Part shown: positions 1 through 7,658 of the stretch, piece by piece
Layout of the letters: each line of letters starts with the position of its first letter
Position numbering within the stretch: position 1 is the stretch's first letter
Assembly: GCA_022563455.1 (NCBI GenBank)
Contig: JADFNI010000004.1
Location: 1-40,021, forward strand
Length of the DNA stretch: 40,021 bases
Source: Nanobdellota archaeon
GTDB lineage: Archaea; Nanobdellota; Nanobdellia; Pacearchaeales; GW2011-AR1
Reading direction: 5' to 3'
The notes under the pieces: model-generated
The model's database searches: none
Told to the model about the DNA's origin: nothing
What the model saw: the letters and a program-made list of their open reading frames with translations, nothing else
Translations under genes and position numbers: made by a program

Positions 1-136
1 ATAATATTGGATACACTTTATTTTCCTTATATACTGATCTTACGTATCTCTGTTACGCTTCCGGCAAATAAAAAGTTCGGTCATTGATGAGGAAATTAGG
101 GACATCAGAGTAAAAATTCAAGATAATTAGTATCTA

Positions 137-991
137 TCAGGGTTTGTCCCGAGTTAATATACTTTTAAGTTTAAGAGATGTTTCTTCATCTATCAGCCCG
201 GCATCCCGACACAATTCAACTGTTTTGAATGCCATTTGTAAATAAACAGCCCGATTCTCATCTTTTTTGCCCATAGAATCCAAATGTTTACGCACAGAAT
301 CAACATCACCCCGGGCAATTGAACCTGTTATGGCAGAAAAACCCGCTTCATCCCAACCTTCCAAAGCTGAACCAGCTAAATCGCTGATTATATTTTTCGG
401 TGATTCAACTTCCGCTTGTTCCATTAGCTCCTCTGAAACCGTTAGAAGTGTGTTGAGATATCCACTGGCAACTGTACATGCGGCATGATACAATGCTTTT
501 TTTCCTGTCTCGATCAAAAATGGTATGCCGCCTATAGACCTCACCAGCTCGGCAGCTTCCTCAGAGTTATTTCCCTCTACGCCGAAACGAACATCTCTGA
601 GTGGGAGTATTTTGTTTTGCGGGAACGAAGCAGCCGGATGTATTGACGCAATTTTGGCTCCCTTTTGCAAAAGTGAATCCAAAATTTTTGATTCCTGAAT
701 GCCAGATGTGTGAACTATTAGAGTTTCGGAATCAAATTTCGAGGTGGAGGCTAAGTTCGCTACTACATTTTCGAGACTATCATCCGGAACGGCTATGACG
801 ATCAGTTCACTATCTTCAGTTAGGATATTATAACTCGTTCCAAAGTTATCTGCGCCGACTATGTCAGCCAAAGATTTTGCGGATCCTTCAGACCCGCTTA
901 TGATAGCGGATGGGGTAAAACCGGCATCAACAAGCGAAACTAATATTGAACGACCCACTCGCCCTGCTCCGATGAGGGCAGCTTTTTTACT
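137..991 (-). CDS. DUF2520 / Rossmann-fold NADP-binding protein, N-terminus cut
   Basis: The product resembles the family with an N-terminal F420/NADP-oxidoreductase-like Rossmann domain and a C-terminal helical DUF2520 domain; its substrate is not known. The dinucleotide-binding loop GAGRVG is encoded at about 970-953. A GTG at 956-958 would start inside that loop and delete the first beta strand, so it is not the real start. The frame stays open upstream through KKAALIGAGRVG to codon AGT at 989-991, where the preceding codon is ACA instead of the expected ATG. The C-terminal half carries the typical stretch around HPAASFP and a helical domain ending in DKP. Codon use is richer in G and C than in every other gene here. 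It faces head-on into a truncated gene on the other strand. I read it as a 5'-truncated gene from a different genome or a recently acquired one. Confidence 0.75.
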   Translation of the reverse strand, partial: SKKAALIGAGRVGRSILVSLVDAGFTPSAIISGSEGSAKSLADIVGADNFGTSYNILTEDSELIVIAVPDDSLENVVANLASTSKFDSETLIVHTSGIQESKILDSLLQKGAKIASIHPAASFPQNKILPLRDVRFGVEGNNSEEAAELVRSIGGIPFLIETGKKALYHAACTVASGYLNTLLTVSEELMEQAEVESPKNIISDLAGSALEGWDEAGFSAITGSIARGDVDSVRKHLDSMGKKDENRAVYLQMAFKTVELCRDAGLIDEETSLKLKSILTRDKP

Positions 992-1000
992 TGTGAGATT
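985..1000. other. Composition break, likely chimeric junction
   Basis: Base composition changes abruptly near this point, from mid-40s percent GC to around 30 percent (hand count of sample lines). The minus-strand DUF2520 gene loses its start codon here, and the plus-strand surface-protein frame has no start codon downstream that would leave a signal peptide. Two genes truncated at their 5' ends within about 5 bases, with no intergenic promoter region, is not a natural arrangement and fits a misassembly or an illegitimate recombination point. Confidence 0.6.
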
Positions 1001-3970
1001 AATATAACTACTAGGGAAGAGACTGAAGAAATTAATATTACTAGTTTAGCATATTATAAAAATAGCGCTTCATGGAGTGTATTTAACGATACATTTTTTT
1101 ATGGAGGATCAACTACTAACGCTGTTAATTTTTCTAAGACTGTAAATATTTCGTTTACTCCTACAAAAGAAAACGTTGGAAATTATACAATTAATTTTAG
1201 TGTGGATCCTGATGGGGGTGGGTCTACGGCTTATGAAGGAATTAGCATTTATGTTAATTGGACTGAAGACAGTGTCTCTCTTGGATCAATAGCTGATGTT
1301 ACCCTTTATGAAAATTATACTTTTTATGTAAGTGGGACTGATGACGATTTACTCATCCAGGATTTTAGTGTTCGAGATGAAAATTTAACTTTTGCGTCTA
1401 ATACTAGCTTTGTTAGCGTTACTCAACAAGGTCTTGGGAGCTTTCAGAATTTTATTAATTTGACTGTAGATATCAATTGGGATAATATTAGCTCTGAGGG
1501 AGACGCTAATTATTCGGTTCTTATTAATGTAACTGATGTTAATGGAAGTGTAGATTCTAAAGTATTTACTGTTGAAATACTCTCAGACGTTGCTGCAGAA
1601 TGGAACGAAAGTAAAATTTATATTAATGTTAGTAATGAAGGGGATGAAGTTTATATTAATCTAAGTGAATATGTTAACGATAACGATACTTTGACTTTCT
1701 CATATACAAATGATTCGAGGTTTGATAATTTTAGTTTGACGTCTGCTGGAATAGTTAATTTTACTTCGAGTGATGTTGATGTTGGATACCATAATATTAC
1801 CTTTAATGCATATGACGGAAAGTTGAATAGTTATCATATTTTTAATTTTACGATTTATAATGTTGATGATAATCCTTCAATTTCTAGTCTTACTCCTGCA
1901 GGAAGTAGCGTTAGTCCTCCTGGATCAATCAGTGAAGGGGATAGTATTTCTACTGCTGAAGATGATGAGGTAAATTTTACAATTCTTTTGAATGATGACG
2001 ATTTTTTAATTCCTAGTGGGCAAAAATCTCAATTTTATGATGAAAGTTTAAGTATAAATGTTAATGCAACAAATTCTACGGGTGGCGTGGTTGATTTGTT
2101 TAACTTTTCGTTTGTTAGTTCTGGGCCTGATCCTAATCAAGTTCAATATAAGGCCAATTTTACTCCTGATTTTACTCAGATTGAAAATTATACAATCGTT
2201 CTAAATATAACTGATGTTCTTGGGTTATCTGTTACTCGAACTTTTGGGTTTAATATAAGTTCAGTTAACGATGCCCCTAATTTGACTTCTTTTTCAAATC
2301 AAACTCAAACTATAAATGATACTTTTTATTTAGACATTAATGCAACAGACCAAGAAGATGGAAATGATACTCTTGGAGTTATAAATTTTACACTTAGTAA
2401 TTTGACTGTTGGAGGAGATTTTTTGAGTATTAATATTACTACTGGAGTTATTAATTTTAGTTTGAATGAAACTTATGTTGGTATTTGGGAATATAATGTT
2501 AGTGTTAATGATACTGGGGGGGCTGTTGATTATCAAATTTTTAGGTTGACAGTTTATGGATATCCGAACATTACAGATCCAATGGCAGACAACGTTTTTA
2601 ATTGGGTTGAGAATGTTGCTACAGGGGATTTATATTTTAACGTTTCCTATGGGGTTAATGATACTTTGCTCACCTATAAGATTTATATTGATAGGATAGT
2701 TTATTCAACCAACTCCAGTTTTAATTATACAGATTTGATAAATGATTCAAGTCTTCGGAATAATACGAATTTTACTCTTCATACAGGTAATAATTTTACC
2801 TGGAATTTTACACCAAATTTTACGGATGAAACATATTCATTATATAAGAACATTACATTGGTTGTTTTTAATCCAACTTATCCTGAATTTAATACTAGTC
2901 TGAATTGGAAGGTTAATATTAGTCATACAAATGCTCCGATGCGACAAATTAGTGGCGCTGGAATAGGAATTCTCCAGGCAGATTATAATAGTAATATTAA
3001 TCTTGTTATGAGCAAGTACTTTGTGGATGAAGATGTTGACGATCCTTTTTATAACCAGAACACTACGTTTTCTAAGAGTGATGGACATTCAGATATTTTC
3101 TTGAGTCATTCTAATGATTGGGATGTTAGTATTTTTACGAATATTAATTCTGCATTTTCAGGTTTTATTTCTATATTTGGAAGTGATGGTTCAACAAATG
3201 ATACTATTGAAAATATAGAGGTTGTGTTTATTGAGCCTACGACGACCCCAGCACCAGTATCTTCAGGAGGAGGAGGTGGAAAGACTAAGATTAAACATTT
3301 TTCATTGAAGCTAATTGTTCCAGATAATATTATTATTTCAGATCAGAATTTTATTGAAATTCCGTTTAAGATTCAAAACAATGGTCAAGTTGATTTTAGG
3401 GGAATTAACTTGACTAGTTATGTACAATTTAATAATGAGTTTACTGAAGATGTATCAATTTCTCTTGGGGAGGACTATATTGAAGAGTTGAAGTTTGGGC
3501 AAAGTGAAAATTTTACTCTGAGGATTAACGCTAATACTCAAAGATCTGGGAGGTATAAAGCTACAATCTATGCCAATGTAACTTCGCCTAAGTTTTCAGA
3601 TTTTGGAGATTTCTTTATCGAACTTAGAAAAACTAATGAAAGTGTTGCTGAACAGCTTCTGATTTTTACACAGAAGTTTCTTTCGGCAAATCCTGAATGT
3701 ATCGAACTTACAGAACTTCTTAGGGAGGCTAGGAGTTTGTTTGATATAGAAGATTTTTCAGGATCTGCAAGAATTGCAAGGGAGGTTACTGAAGCTTGTG
3801 AGGATTCAATAAGTTCTAATGAGCAAATCAGTTTTTCTGCAGGAGCTATTGTTGAAGAGAATCTCTATTACTTATCTTTTATGATGCTTACGTTATTTCT
3901 TGGAGGAATTATTTTTTATATCTATAAAAGAGTAAGGTTTAATAAATCTAAAATAGAGGACTACATATAA
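992..3970 (+). CDS. Large cell-surface protein with cadherin/Ig-like repeats, 5' truncated
   Basis: A predicted extracellular beta-rich protein anchored by a C-terminal membrane segment (around LYYLSFMMLTLFLGGIIFY) with a short basic cytoplasmic tail. It contains dozens of N-x-S/T sequons, as expected for an archaeal N-glycosylated surface or S-layer-like protein. Stretches such as NDAPNLTS and DQEDGNDTL are typical of cadherin-like repeats. A glycine linker (SSGGGGGK) separates these from a CARDB-like beta domain and then a short helical stalk with two cysteines before the membrane. The open frame runs without interruption from the composition break near 992; the GTG at 1202 lies inside a repeat and gives no signal peptide, so the true N-terminus is missing. 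It is followed within a dozen bases by the moxR gene, suggesting one operon. Ligand and exact role are unknown. Confidence 0.8.
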   Translation, partial: CEINITTREETEEINITSLAYYKNSASWSVFNDTFFYGGSTTNAVNFSKTVNISFTPTKENVGNYTINFSVDPDGGGSTAYEGISIYVNWTEDSVSLGSIADVTLYENYTFYVSGTDDDLLIQDFSVRDENLTFASNTSFVSVTQQGLGSFQNFINLTVDINWDNISSEGDANYSVLINVTDVNGSVDSKVFTVEILSDVAAEWNESKIYINVSNEGDEVYINLSEYVNDNDTLTFSYTNDSRFDNFSLTSAGIVNFTSSDVDVGYHNITFNAYDGKLNSYHIFNFTIYNVDDNPSISSLTPAGSSVSPPGSISEGDSISTAEDDEVNFTILLNDDDFLIPSGQKSQFYDESLSINVNATNSTGGVVDLFNFSFVSSGPDPNQVQYKANFTPDFTQIENYTIVLNITDVLGLSVTRTFGFNISSVNDAPNLTSFSNQTQTINDTFYLDINATDQEDGNDTLGVINFTLSNLTVGGDFLSINITTGVINFSLNETYVGIWEYNVSVNDTGGAVDYQIFRLTVYGYPNITDPMADNVFNWVENVATGDLYFNVSYGVNDTLLTYKIYIDRIVYSTNSSFNYTDLINDSSLRNNTNFTLHTGNNFTWNFTPNFTDETYSLYKNITLVVFNPTYPEFNTSLNWKVNISHTNAPMRQISGAGIGILQADYNSNINLVMSKYFVDEDVDDPFYNQNTTFSKSDGHSDIFLSHSNDWDVSIFTNINSAFSGFISIFGSDGSTNDTIENIEVVFIEPTTTPAPVSSGGGGGKTKIKHFSLKLIVPDNIIISDQNFIEIPFKIQNNGQVDFRGINLTSYVQFNNEFTEDVSISLGEDYIEELKFGQSENFTLRINANTQRSGRYKATIYANVTSPKFSDFGDFFIELRKTNESVAEQLLIFTQKFLSANPECIELTELLREARSLFDIEDFSGSARIAREVTEACEDSISSNEQISFSAGAIVEENLYYLSFMMLTLFLGGIIFYIYKRVRFNKSKIEDYI

Positions 3971-3981
3971 GGGTGAAACTA

Positions 3982-4947
3982 ATGGAAAAATCTAGTGAAC
4001 TAAGCGTTCAAAAAATGGTTAAAGAGATTGAAGATGAGATGTCTAGGGTTGTTGTTGGTCAAAAGGCTATTATTCGTGGGATAATTAGAGCAGTTATTTG
4101 TAATGGCCATGTGTTAGTAGAGGGTGTTCCTGGAGTTGCTAAAACTTTAATTGTTAAATCTATGGCTAAAATTCTTGGATGTGATATGAAGAGGATTCAG
4201 TTTACAGTGGATCTTCTTCCGACAGACATTACAGGTATTATGAGTTATACTCCCCAAAAAGGTTTTGAGATGATTAAAGGTCCAGTTTTTACAAATTTTG
4301 TTTTAGCTGACGAGATTAATCGTAGTCCTCCAAAAACTCAGTCAGCTTTGCTTGAAGCTATGCAGGAGGGCTCAGTTACAATTTCTAGAAAAACATATTC
4401 TCTTCCAAGCCCATTTTTTGTAATGGCAACGGAGAATCCTGTAGAGGTTAGTGGGGTTTATAATCTTCCTGAAGCTCAAATTGATAGATTTTTATTCAAA
4501 CTTTTGATTTCATATCCTGAGGATTTAGAAGAGCAAAAAGTTTTGAGTCAAAATATTACTATTCATGAGTTTGAAGATTATCAAATAAAAAGTATTCTTA
4601 ATCCTTCTAAAATTCTGGCTCTTCAGGAGGCTGCTCGTGAGGTTTTTGCATCGAAAACTATTGAAGAATATATAGTAAAAATAGTTAGGCAGACAAGGAG
4701 CAAGGACTTTGAATATTCAAAATACATTTCTTATGGAGCTAGTCCTAGGGCTTCTATTGCGCTTTATATTGCTTCTAAGGCTGAAGCTTTAATGAATGGC
4801 AGAACCTTTGTCACTCCAAAAGATGTAAATATGGTTGTTTATCCAGTTCTTCGGCATAGAATTATTTTAAACTATGAGGCAGAGGCAGAAAAAATAACTA
4901 CGGATAAGGTCATTAAACATATACTCGGTAAAGTAAGTGCGCCTTAA
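3982..4947 (+). CDS. moxR: MoxR-family AAA+ ATPase
   Basis: A chaperone-like AAA+ ATPase that works with von Willebrand factor A proteins to mature or activate partners (family knowledge). Walker A is GVPGVAKT at residues 48-55 and Walker B is LADEIN at about 109-114, followed by the MoxR signature RSPPKTQSALLEAMQE and the sensor region MATENPVEVSG. Length of 321 residues is normal. I chose the ATG at 3982 because GGTGA sits 5 nt upstream; an in-frame GTG at 3973 would add three residues. It follows the surface-protein gene closely and is separated from the DUF58 gene by one base, so the four genes probably form one transcript. Confidence 0.93.
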   Translation: MEKSSELSVQKMVKEIEDEMSRVVVGQKAIIRGIIRAVICNGHVLVEGVPGVAKTLIVKSMAKILGCDMKRIQFTVDLLPTDITGIMSYTPQKGFEMIKGPVFTNFVLADEINRSPPKTQSALLEAMQEGSVTISRKTYSLPSPFFVMATENPVEVSGVYNLPEAQIDRFLFKLLISYPEDLEEQKVLSQNITIHEFEDYQIKSILNPSKILALQEAAREVFASKTIEEYIVKIVRQTRSKDFEYSKYISYGASPRASIALYIASKAEALMNGRTFVTPKDVNMVVYPVLRHRIILNYEAEAEKITTDKVIKHILGKVSAP

Positions 4948-4948
4948 A

Positions 4949-5881
4949 ATGGGTAAAGATATTCCTCCAAGTGACGCTCCAGTATTGGATCATGGTAGCA
5001 AGTTTCTTATCAATTTTCCTCGTGCCATTAGTGAATTTGAAGGTGTGATAAAGAGTTTTCCAATGAAGAAAGTTATTTATCAATCTGTTTTTCAAGGAAG
5101 GGGCCTTGAATTTGATACCTATAGACAGTATACTCCTCAGGATGATTCTAACCTTCTTGATTGGATGGCAAGTCTTAGGGCAAATCAACTCTTAGCAAGA
5201 AAGTATGTTGAGGAAAGAAATCTGAATATTTATTTTTTGGTTGATGTAAGTAATAGTATGCTTTTTGGATCTAAAAATCGCTTGAAGTCTGAATATGTTG
5301 CGGAAGTTGTTGTGGCTTTAAGTCATTTTATTCTTGGCTCTGGGGATCGTGTTGGGTTGATACTTTTTAATGATGGAATTGTCAAAATCTTAAGACCAAC
5401 TAATAGTCGAACTCAACTTTTTCTTTTTATGAAGTTTTTAGCAGATCCAGAATTTTATGGAGGGGGTTTTGAGTTGGGAAATGCAATAGAATATGCATTG
5501 AATAATATTTCTTCAGATTATACTTCTTTTATTTTGGTATCTGATTTTATTAAAGTTCGTCGTGATACTGGGAGGAATCTTAAGCTTATTGGATCTAAAT
5601 TTGAAACAATGGCCATAATAGTTCGCGATCCAATGGACGAGATTTTACCAGATGTTCAGTATCAAATGTCTGTGCAAGATCCTTATTCTAGTAAGCAGAT
5701 GATTTTAGATTCAAAAATTGTTGCAGAAAAATTTAAATTAAGTGCAGCTAGACAGAAGGGAATTTTAAAAGATCTTTTTAAAAAATCAAAGATTGATTTT
5801 GTAGAATTGTTAACTAAGGATCATTTTGCTATTCCTATTGTAGTTTTTTTGAAAAATAGAGCTCTTGGTAGGAAGATATAA
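4949..5881 (+). CDS. DUF58 domain protein with degenerate VWA fold
   Basis: DUF58 proteins are the usual partner of MoxR ATPases; the biochemical role is poorly defined. The DUF58 signature is visible as GRGLEFDTYRQYTPQDDSN followed by LDWMASLRANQLLARKY, and a MIDAS-like metal site DVSNS lies in the next strand (LNIYFLVDVSNSM). There is no membrane segment, so it is probably cytoplasmic. The ATG at 4949 is one base after the moxR stop; an upstream in-frame GTG at 4937 would overlap moxR and adds only four residues. Its stop overlaps the next start by one base (TAATG), indicating translational coupling with the VWA gene. Confidence 0.9.
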   Translation: MGKDIPPSDAPVLDHGSKFLINFPRAISEFEGVIKSFPMKKVIYQSVFQGRGLEFDTYRQYTPQDDSNLLDWMASLRANQLLARKYVEERNLNIYFLVDVSNSMLFGSKNRLKSEYVAEVVVALSHFILGSGDRVGLILFNDGIVKILRPTNSRTQLFLFMKFLADPEFYGGGFELGNAIEYALNNISSDYTSFILVSDFIKVRRDTGRNLKLIGSKFETMAIIVRDPMDEILPDVQYQMSVQDPYSSKQMILDSKIVAEKFKLSAARQKGILKDLFKKSKIDFVELLTKDHFAIPIVVFLKNRALGRKI

Positions 5882-6807
5882 TGGAATTTTCATTTTTTTA
5901 CCCGCAATTTTTAGTAATGTTTTTTCTAGTTCCTTTTTTTATCTTAGTTTATTTTGGGAGTATCATGTTTAACAAGAAGAAAGCAGTTTTGTTTGCCAAT
6001 TTTGAAGCGATGGAAAGATTTTATGATATAGAGTTTTTTTCTAAAAATTTTTTGGCCCTTTATGCAAATATTGGTATTTTGATGATCTTTATACTTGCAC
6101 TTTCTGGTCTTACCGTATCTTTTGATGTAGATACAAGCTTGTTTTCCTATGTAATTTTAATTGATTCTTCAGGGAGTATGGCTACTACAGATGTTTTTCC
6201 AAGCAGGTTTGAGGCTGCGAAAATTGAGGCAAAGAATTTTGTAGATCTTCTTCCTCTGGGGGTGGAGGTCGGTATTATTGGATTTTCTGGAGACTCAGTG
6301 GTTTATCAGGAACTGGATAATTCAAAGCTGAAAGTTAAACTTGCAATTGACAATGTCGATTATGGGATTATTCAAGGTACAAATGTTTACAATGCATTAA
6401 TTAATTCAAATAAATTATTTGGGAATGATCAGTTGAAGTCAGTTATTTTAATAAGTGACGGGCAACTTAATGTTGGAGATGCTCCTCAAATTATTCGTTA
6501 TATTAATCGAAATAATCTTCTTGTTAATACTATAGCTGTTGGAACTATTGAAGGTGGGACTACAGAATTTAATACAATTTCTAAAGTTGATGAGGATTTT
6601 TTGAAAGCCTTGGCTTTTAATTCTGGAGGGCAATTTTTTAGAGTAACTGAAATTGATGGATTTGGGGATTCTTTTGAGTCCCTTATTAGGGAGACTAATA
6701 AATCTGTTACTATCGACTTGACAACATATTTATTAATTTTTGGAATAGGCTCGCTTTCGCTATTGTGGGTTATTCATTCGTTTAAATTTCGAGTTTTGCC
6801 ACTTTAA
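5881..6807 (+). CDS. Membrane-anchored VWA domain protein (BatA-like)
   Basis: A von Willebrand factor A protein with the layout of the BatA/BatB family: two N-terminal membrane segments (around FLVMFFLVPFFILVYFG and LYANIGILMIFILALSGL), a VWA domain, and a C-terminal membrane segment (TYLLIFGIGSLSLLWVI). The MIDAS metal site is complete: DSSGS at about residue 97, a threonine in IIQGTNVYNAL, and SDG in VILISDGQ. It completes a MoxR-DUF58-VWA set, which in bacteria is linked to envelope stress and to maturation of partner proteins. Its stop codon overlaps the stop of the convergent MinD-like gene. Here the likely client is the surface protein encoded upstream, which is inference from position only. 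Confidence 0.88.
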   Translation: MEFSFFYPQFLVMFFLVPFFILVYFGSIMFNKKKAVLFANFEAMERFYDIEFFSKNFLALYANIGILMIFILALSGLTVSFDVDTSLFSYVILIDSSGSMATTDVFPSRFEAAKIEAKNFVDLLPLGVEVGIIGFSGDSVVYQELDNSKLKVKLAIDNVDYGIIQGTNVYNALINSNKLFGNDQLKSVILISDGQLNVGDAPQIIRYINRNNLLVNTIAVGTIEGGTTEFNTISKVDEDFLKALAFNSGGQFFRVTEIDGFGDSFESLIRETNKSVTIDLTTYLLIFGIGSLSLLWVIHSFKFRVLPL

Positions 6808-7610
6808 ATCTTGTAATCATCCTCGTAAAACTTTTCTCTTAAAATCATTCTATTGACTTTTTCTTTTCCTAAAAATTCTTTTAATGGAAGAATTCTTTGG
6901 AAGAAATTTGATCCTTCTGAAATTCCACATAAGGCTGAGGAGAAATTCTCTACTTCTCTTGCTACTACATTTCTTGAGTCTAAAATTGTTATTGGGATTT
7001 TTTTACTTAGTGCTTCTGCCATTTTTTTATGGTCTTTTATCTTTGCTAAAACTGGGATTTCAGACATTTCTTCAATTGTTCTTAGGTCAAATTCATGTTT
7101 TGGATTCCTTATTTTGTTTACAATAATACCTTCTATTGGTGTGTTTTGTTCCTTTGCTAATTTTGCTGCTTTTAATGTTGTTTTCAGAGTCACATTGTCT
7201 GGAGAAGTAATTAAATAGATTTTGTCTGCGGCAGCTATTACAGGTTTTAATTCTTCATAGTTTGGGCTTGAATCTAAGATAATAAAGTCATATCTTTTTT
7301 TGAATTTATTTATGATTTTTTTTAATTTTGAAGTATCTGCATCTCCTTTGTAGTGTAATGATGTAAGGATTATATCTACTCCGTTGCATTCGTAGATTGC
7401 ATTATGGACAGGAGTTCCTTCGAGCGCATCGTGTAAATTTATGTCATTTGTTAGGTCAAGATAGAGTCCTATGTTTGGGGCTGAAAAATTTGCATCAATC
7501 AATAAAACTTTTTTATCAAAATTTTTTACAAGAGAGGTTGCTGTTTCTAGAGCTAGTGTTGTTTTTCCTACACCTCCTTTAATTGACACAAATGCTAACA
7601 CGTTACCCAT
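6804..7610 (-). CDS. MinD/ParA-like P-loop ATPase
   Basis: A SIMIBI-class ATPase of the MinD/ParA/Mrp group, used for positioning or partitioning cellular cargo. The deviant Walker A KGGVGKTT is at residues 11-18 with its signature lysine at 11; LLIDANFSAPNIG gives the A' motif and DFIILDSSPNYEE the Walker B region. The C-terminus ends in a basic stretch plus EDDYKI and I cannot see a clear MinD amphipathic membrane-targeting helix. The start at 7610 has an excellent Shine-Dalgarno GAGGTGA (7614-7620) 3 nt upstream and a TATA-like TTTAAATAC at 7641-7649. No MinC, ParB or archaeal chemotaxis gene is near, so the cargo is unknown. Confidence 0.87.
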   Translation of the reverse strand: MGNVLAFVSIKGGVGKTTLALETATSLVKNFDKKVLLIDANFSAPNIGLYLDLTNDINLHDALEGTPVHNAIYECNGVDIILTSLHYKGDADTSKLKKIINKFKKRYDFIILDSSPNYEELKPVIAAADKIYLITSPDNVTLKTTLKAAKLAKEQNTPIEGIIVNKIRNPKHEFDLRTIEEMSEIPVLAKIKDHKKMAEALSKKIPITILDSRNVVAREVENFSSALCGISEGSNFFQRILPLKEFLGKEKVNRMILREKFYEDDYKI

Positions 7611-7613
7611 CTT

Positions 7614-7620
7614 TCACCTC
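7614..7620 (-). promoter_or_regulatory. Strong Shine-Dalgarno of the MinD-like gene
   Basis: GAGGTGA on the minus strand, 3 nt before the ATG at 7610. It stands out because most transcription-unit heads in this window appear leaderless. Confidence 0.75.
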
Positions 7621-7658
7621 ATCTAGAATAATTGTTTTAGGTATTTAAATTTGATGGA

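Noticed and set aside
1202..1204. GTG at 1202 as the start of the surface protein
   Set aside because: It lies inside an extracellular repeat, with no signal peptide, and the frame stays open upstream with the same sequon-rich character.
6853..7218. Plus-strand open frame opposite the MinD-like gene
   Set aside because: The minus strand carries clear Walker motifs and a Shine-Dalgarno; the plus frame shows no domain.
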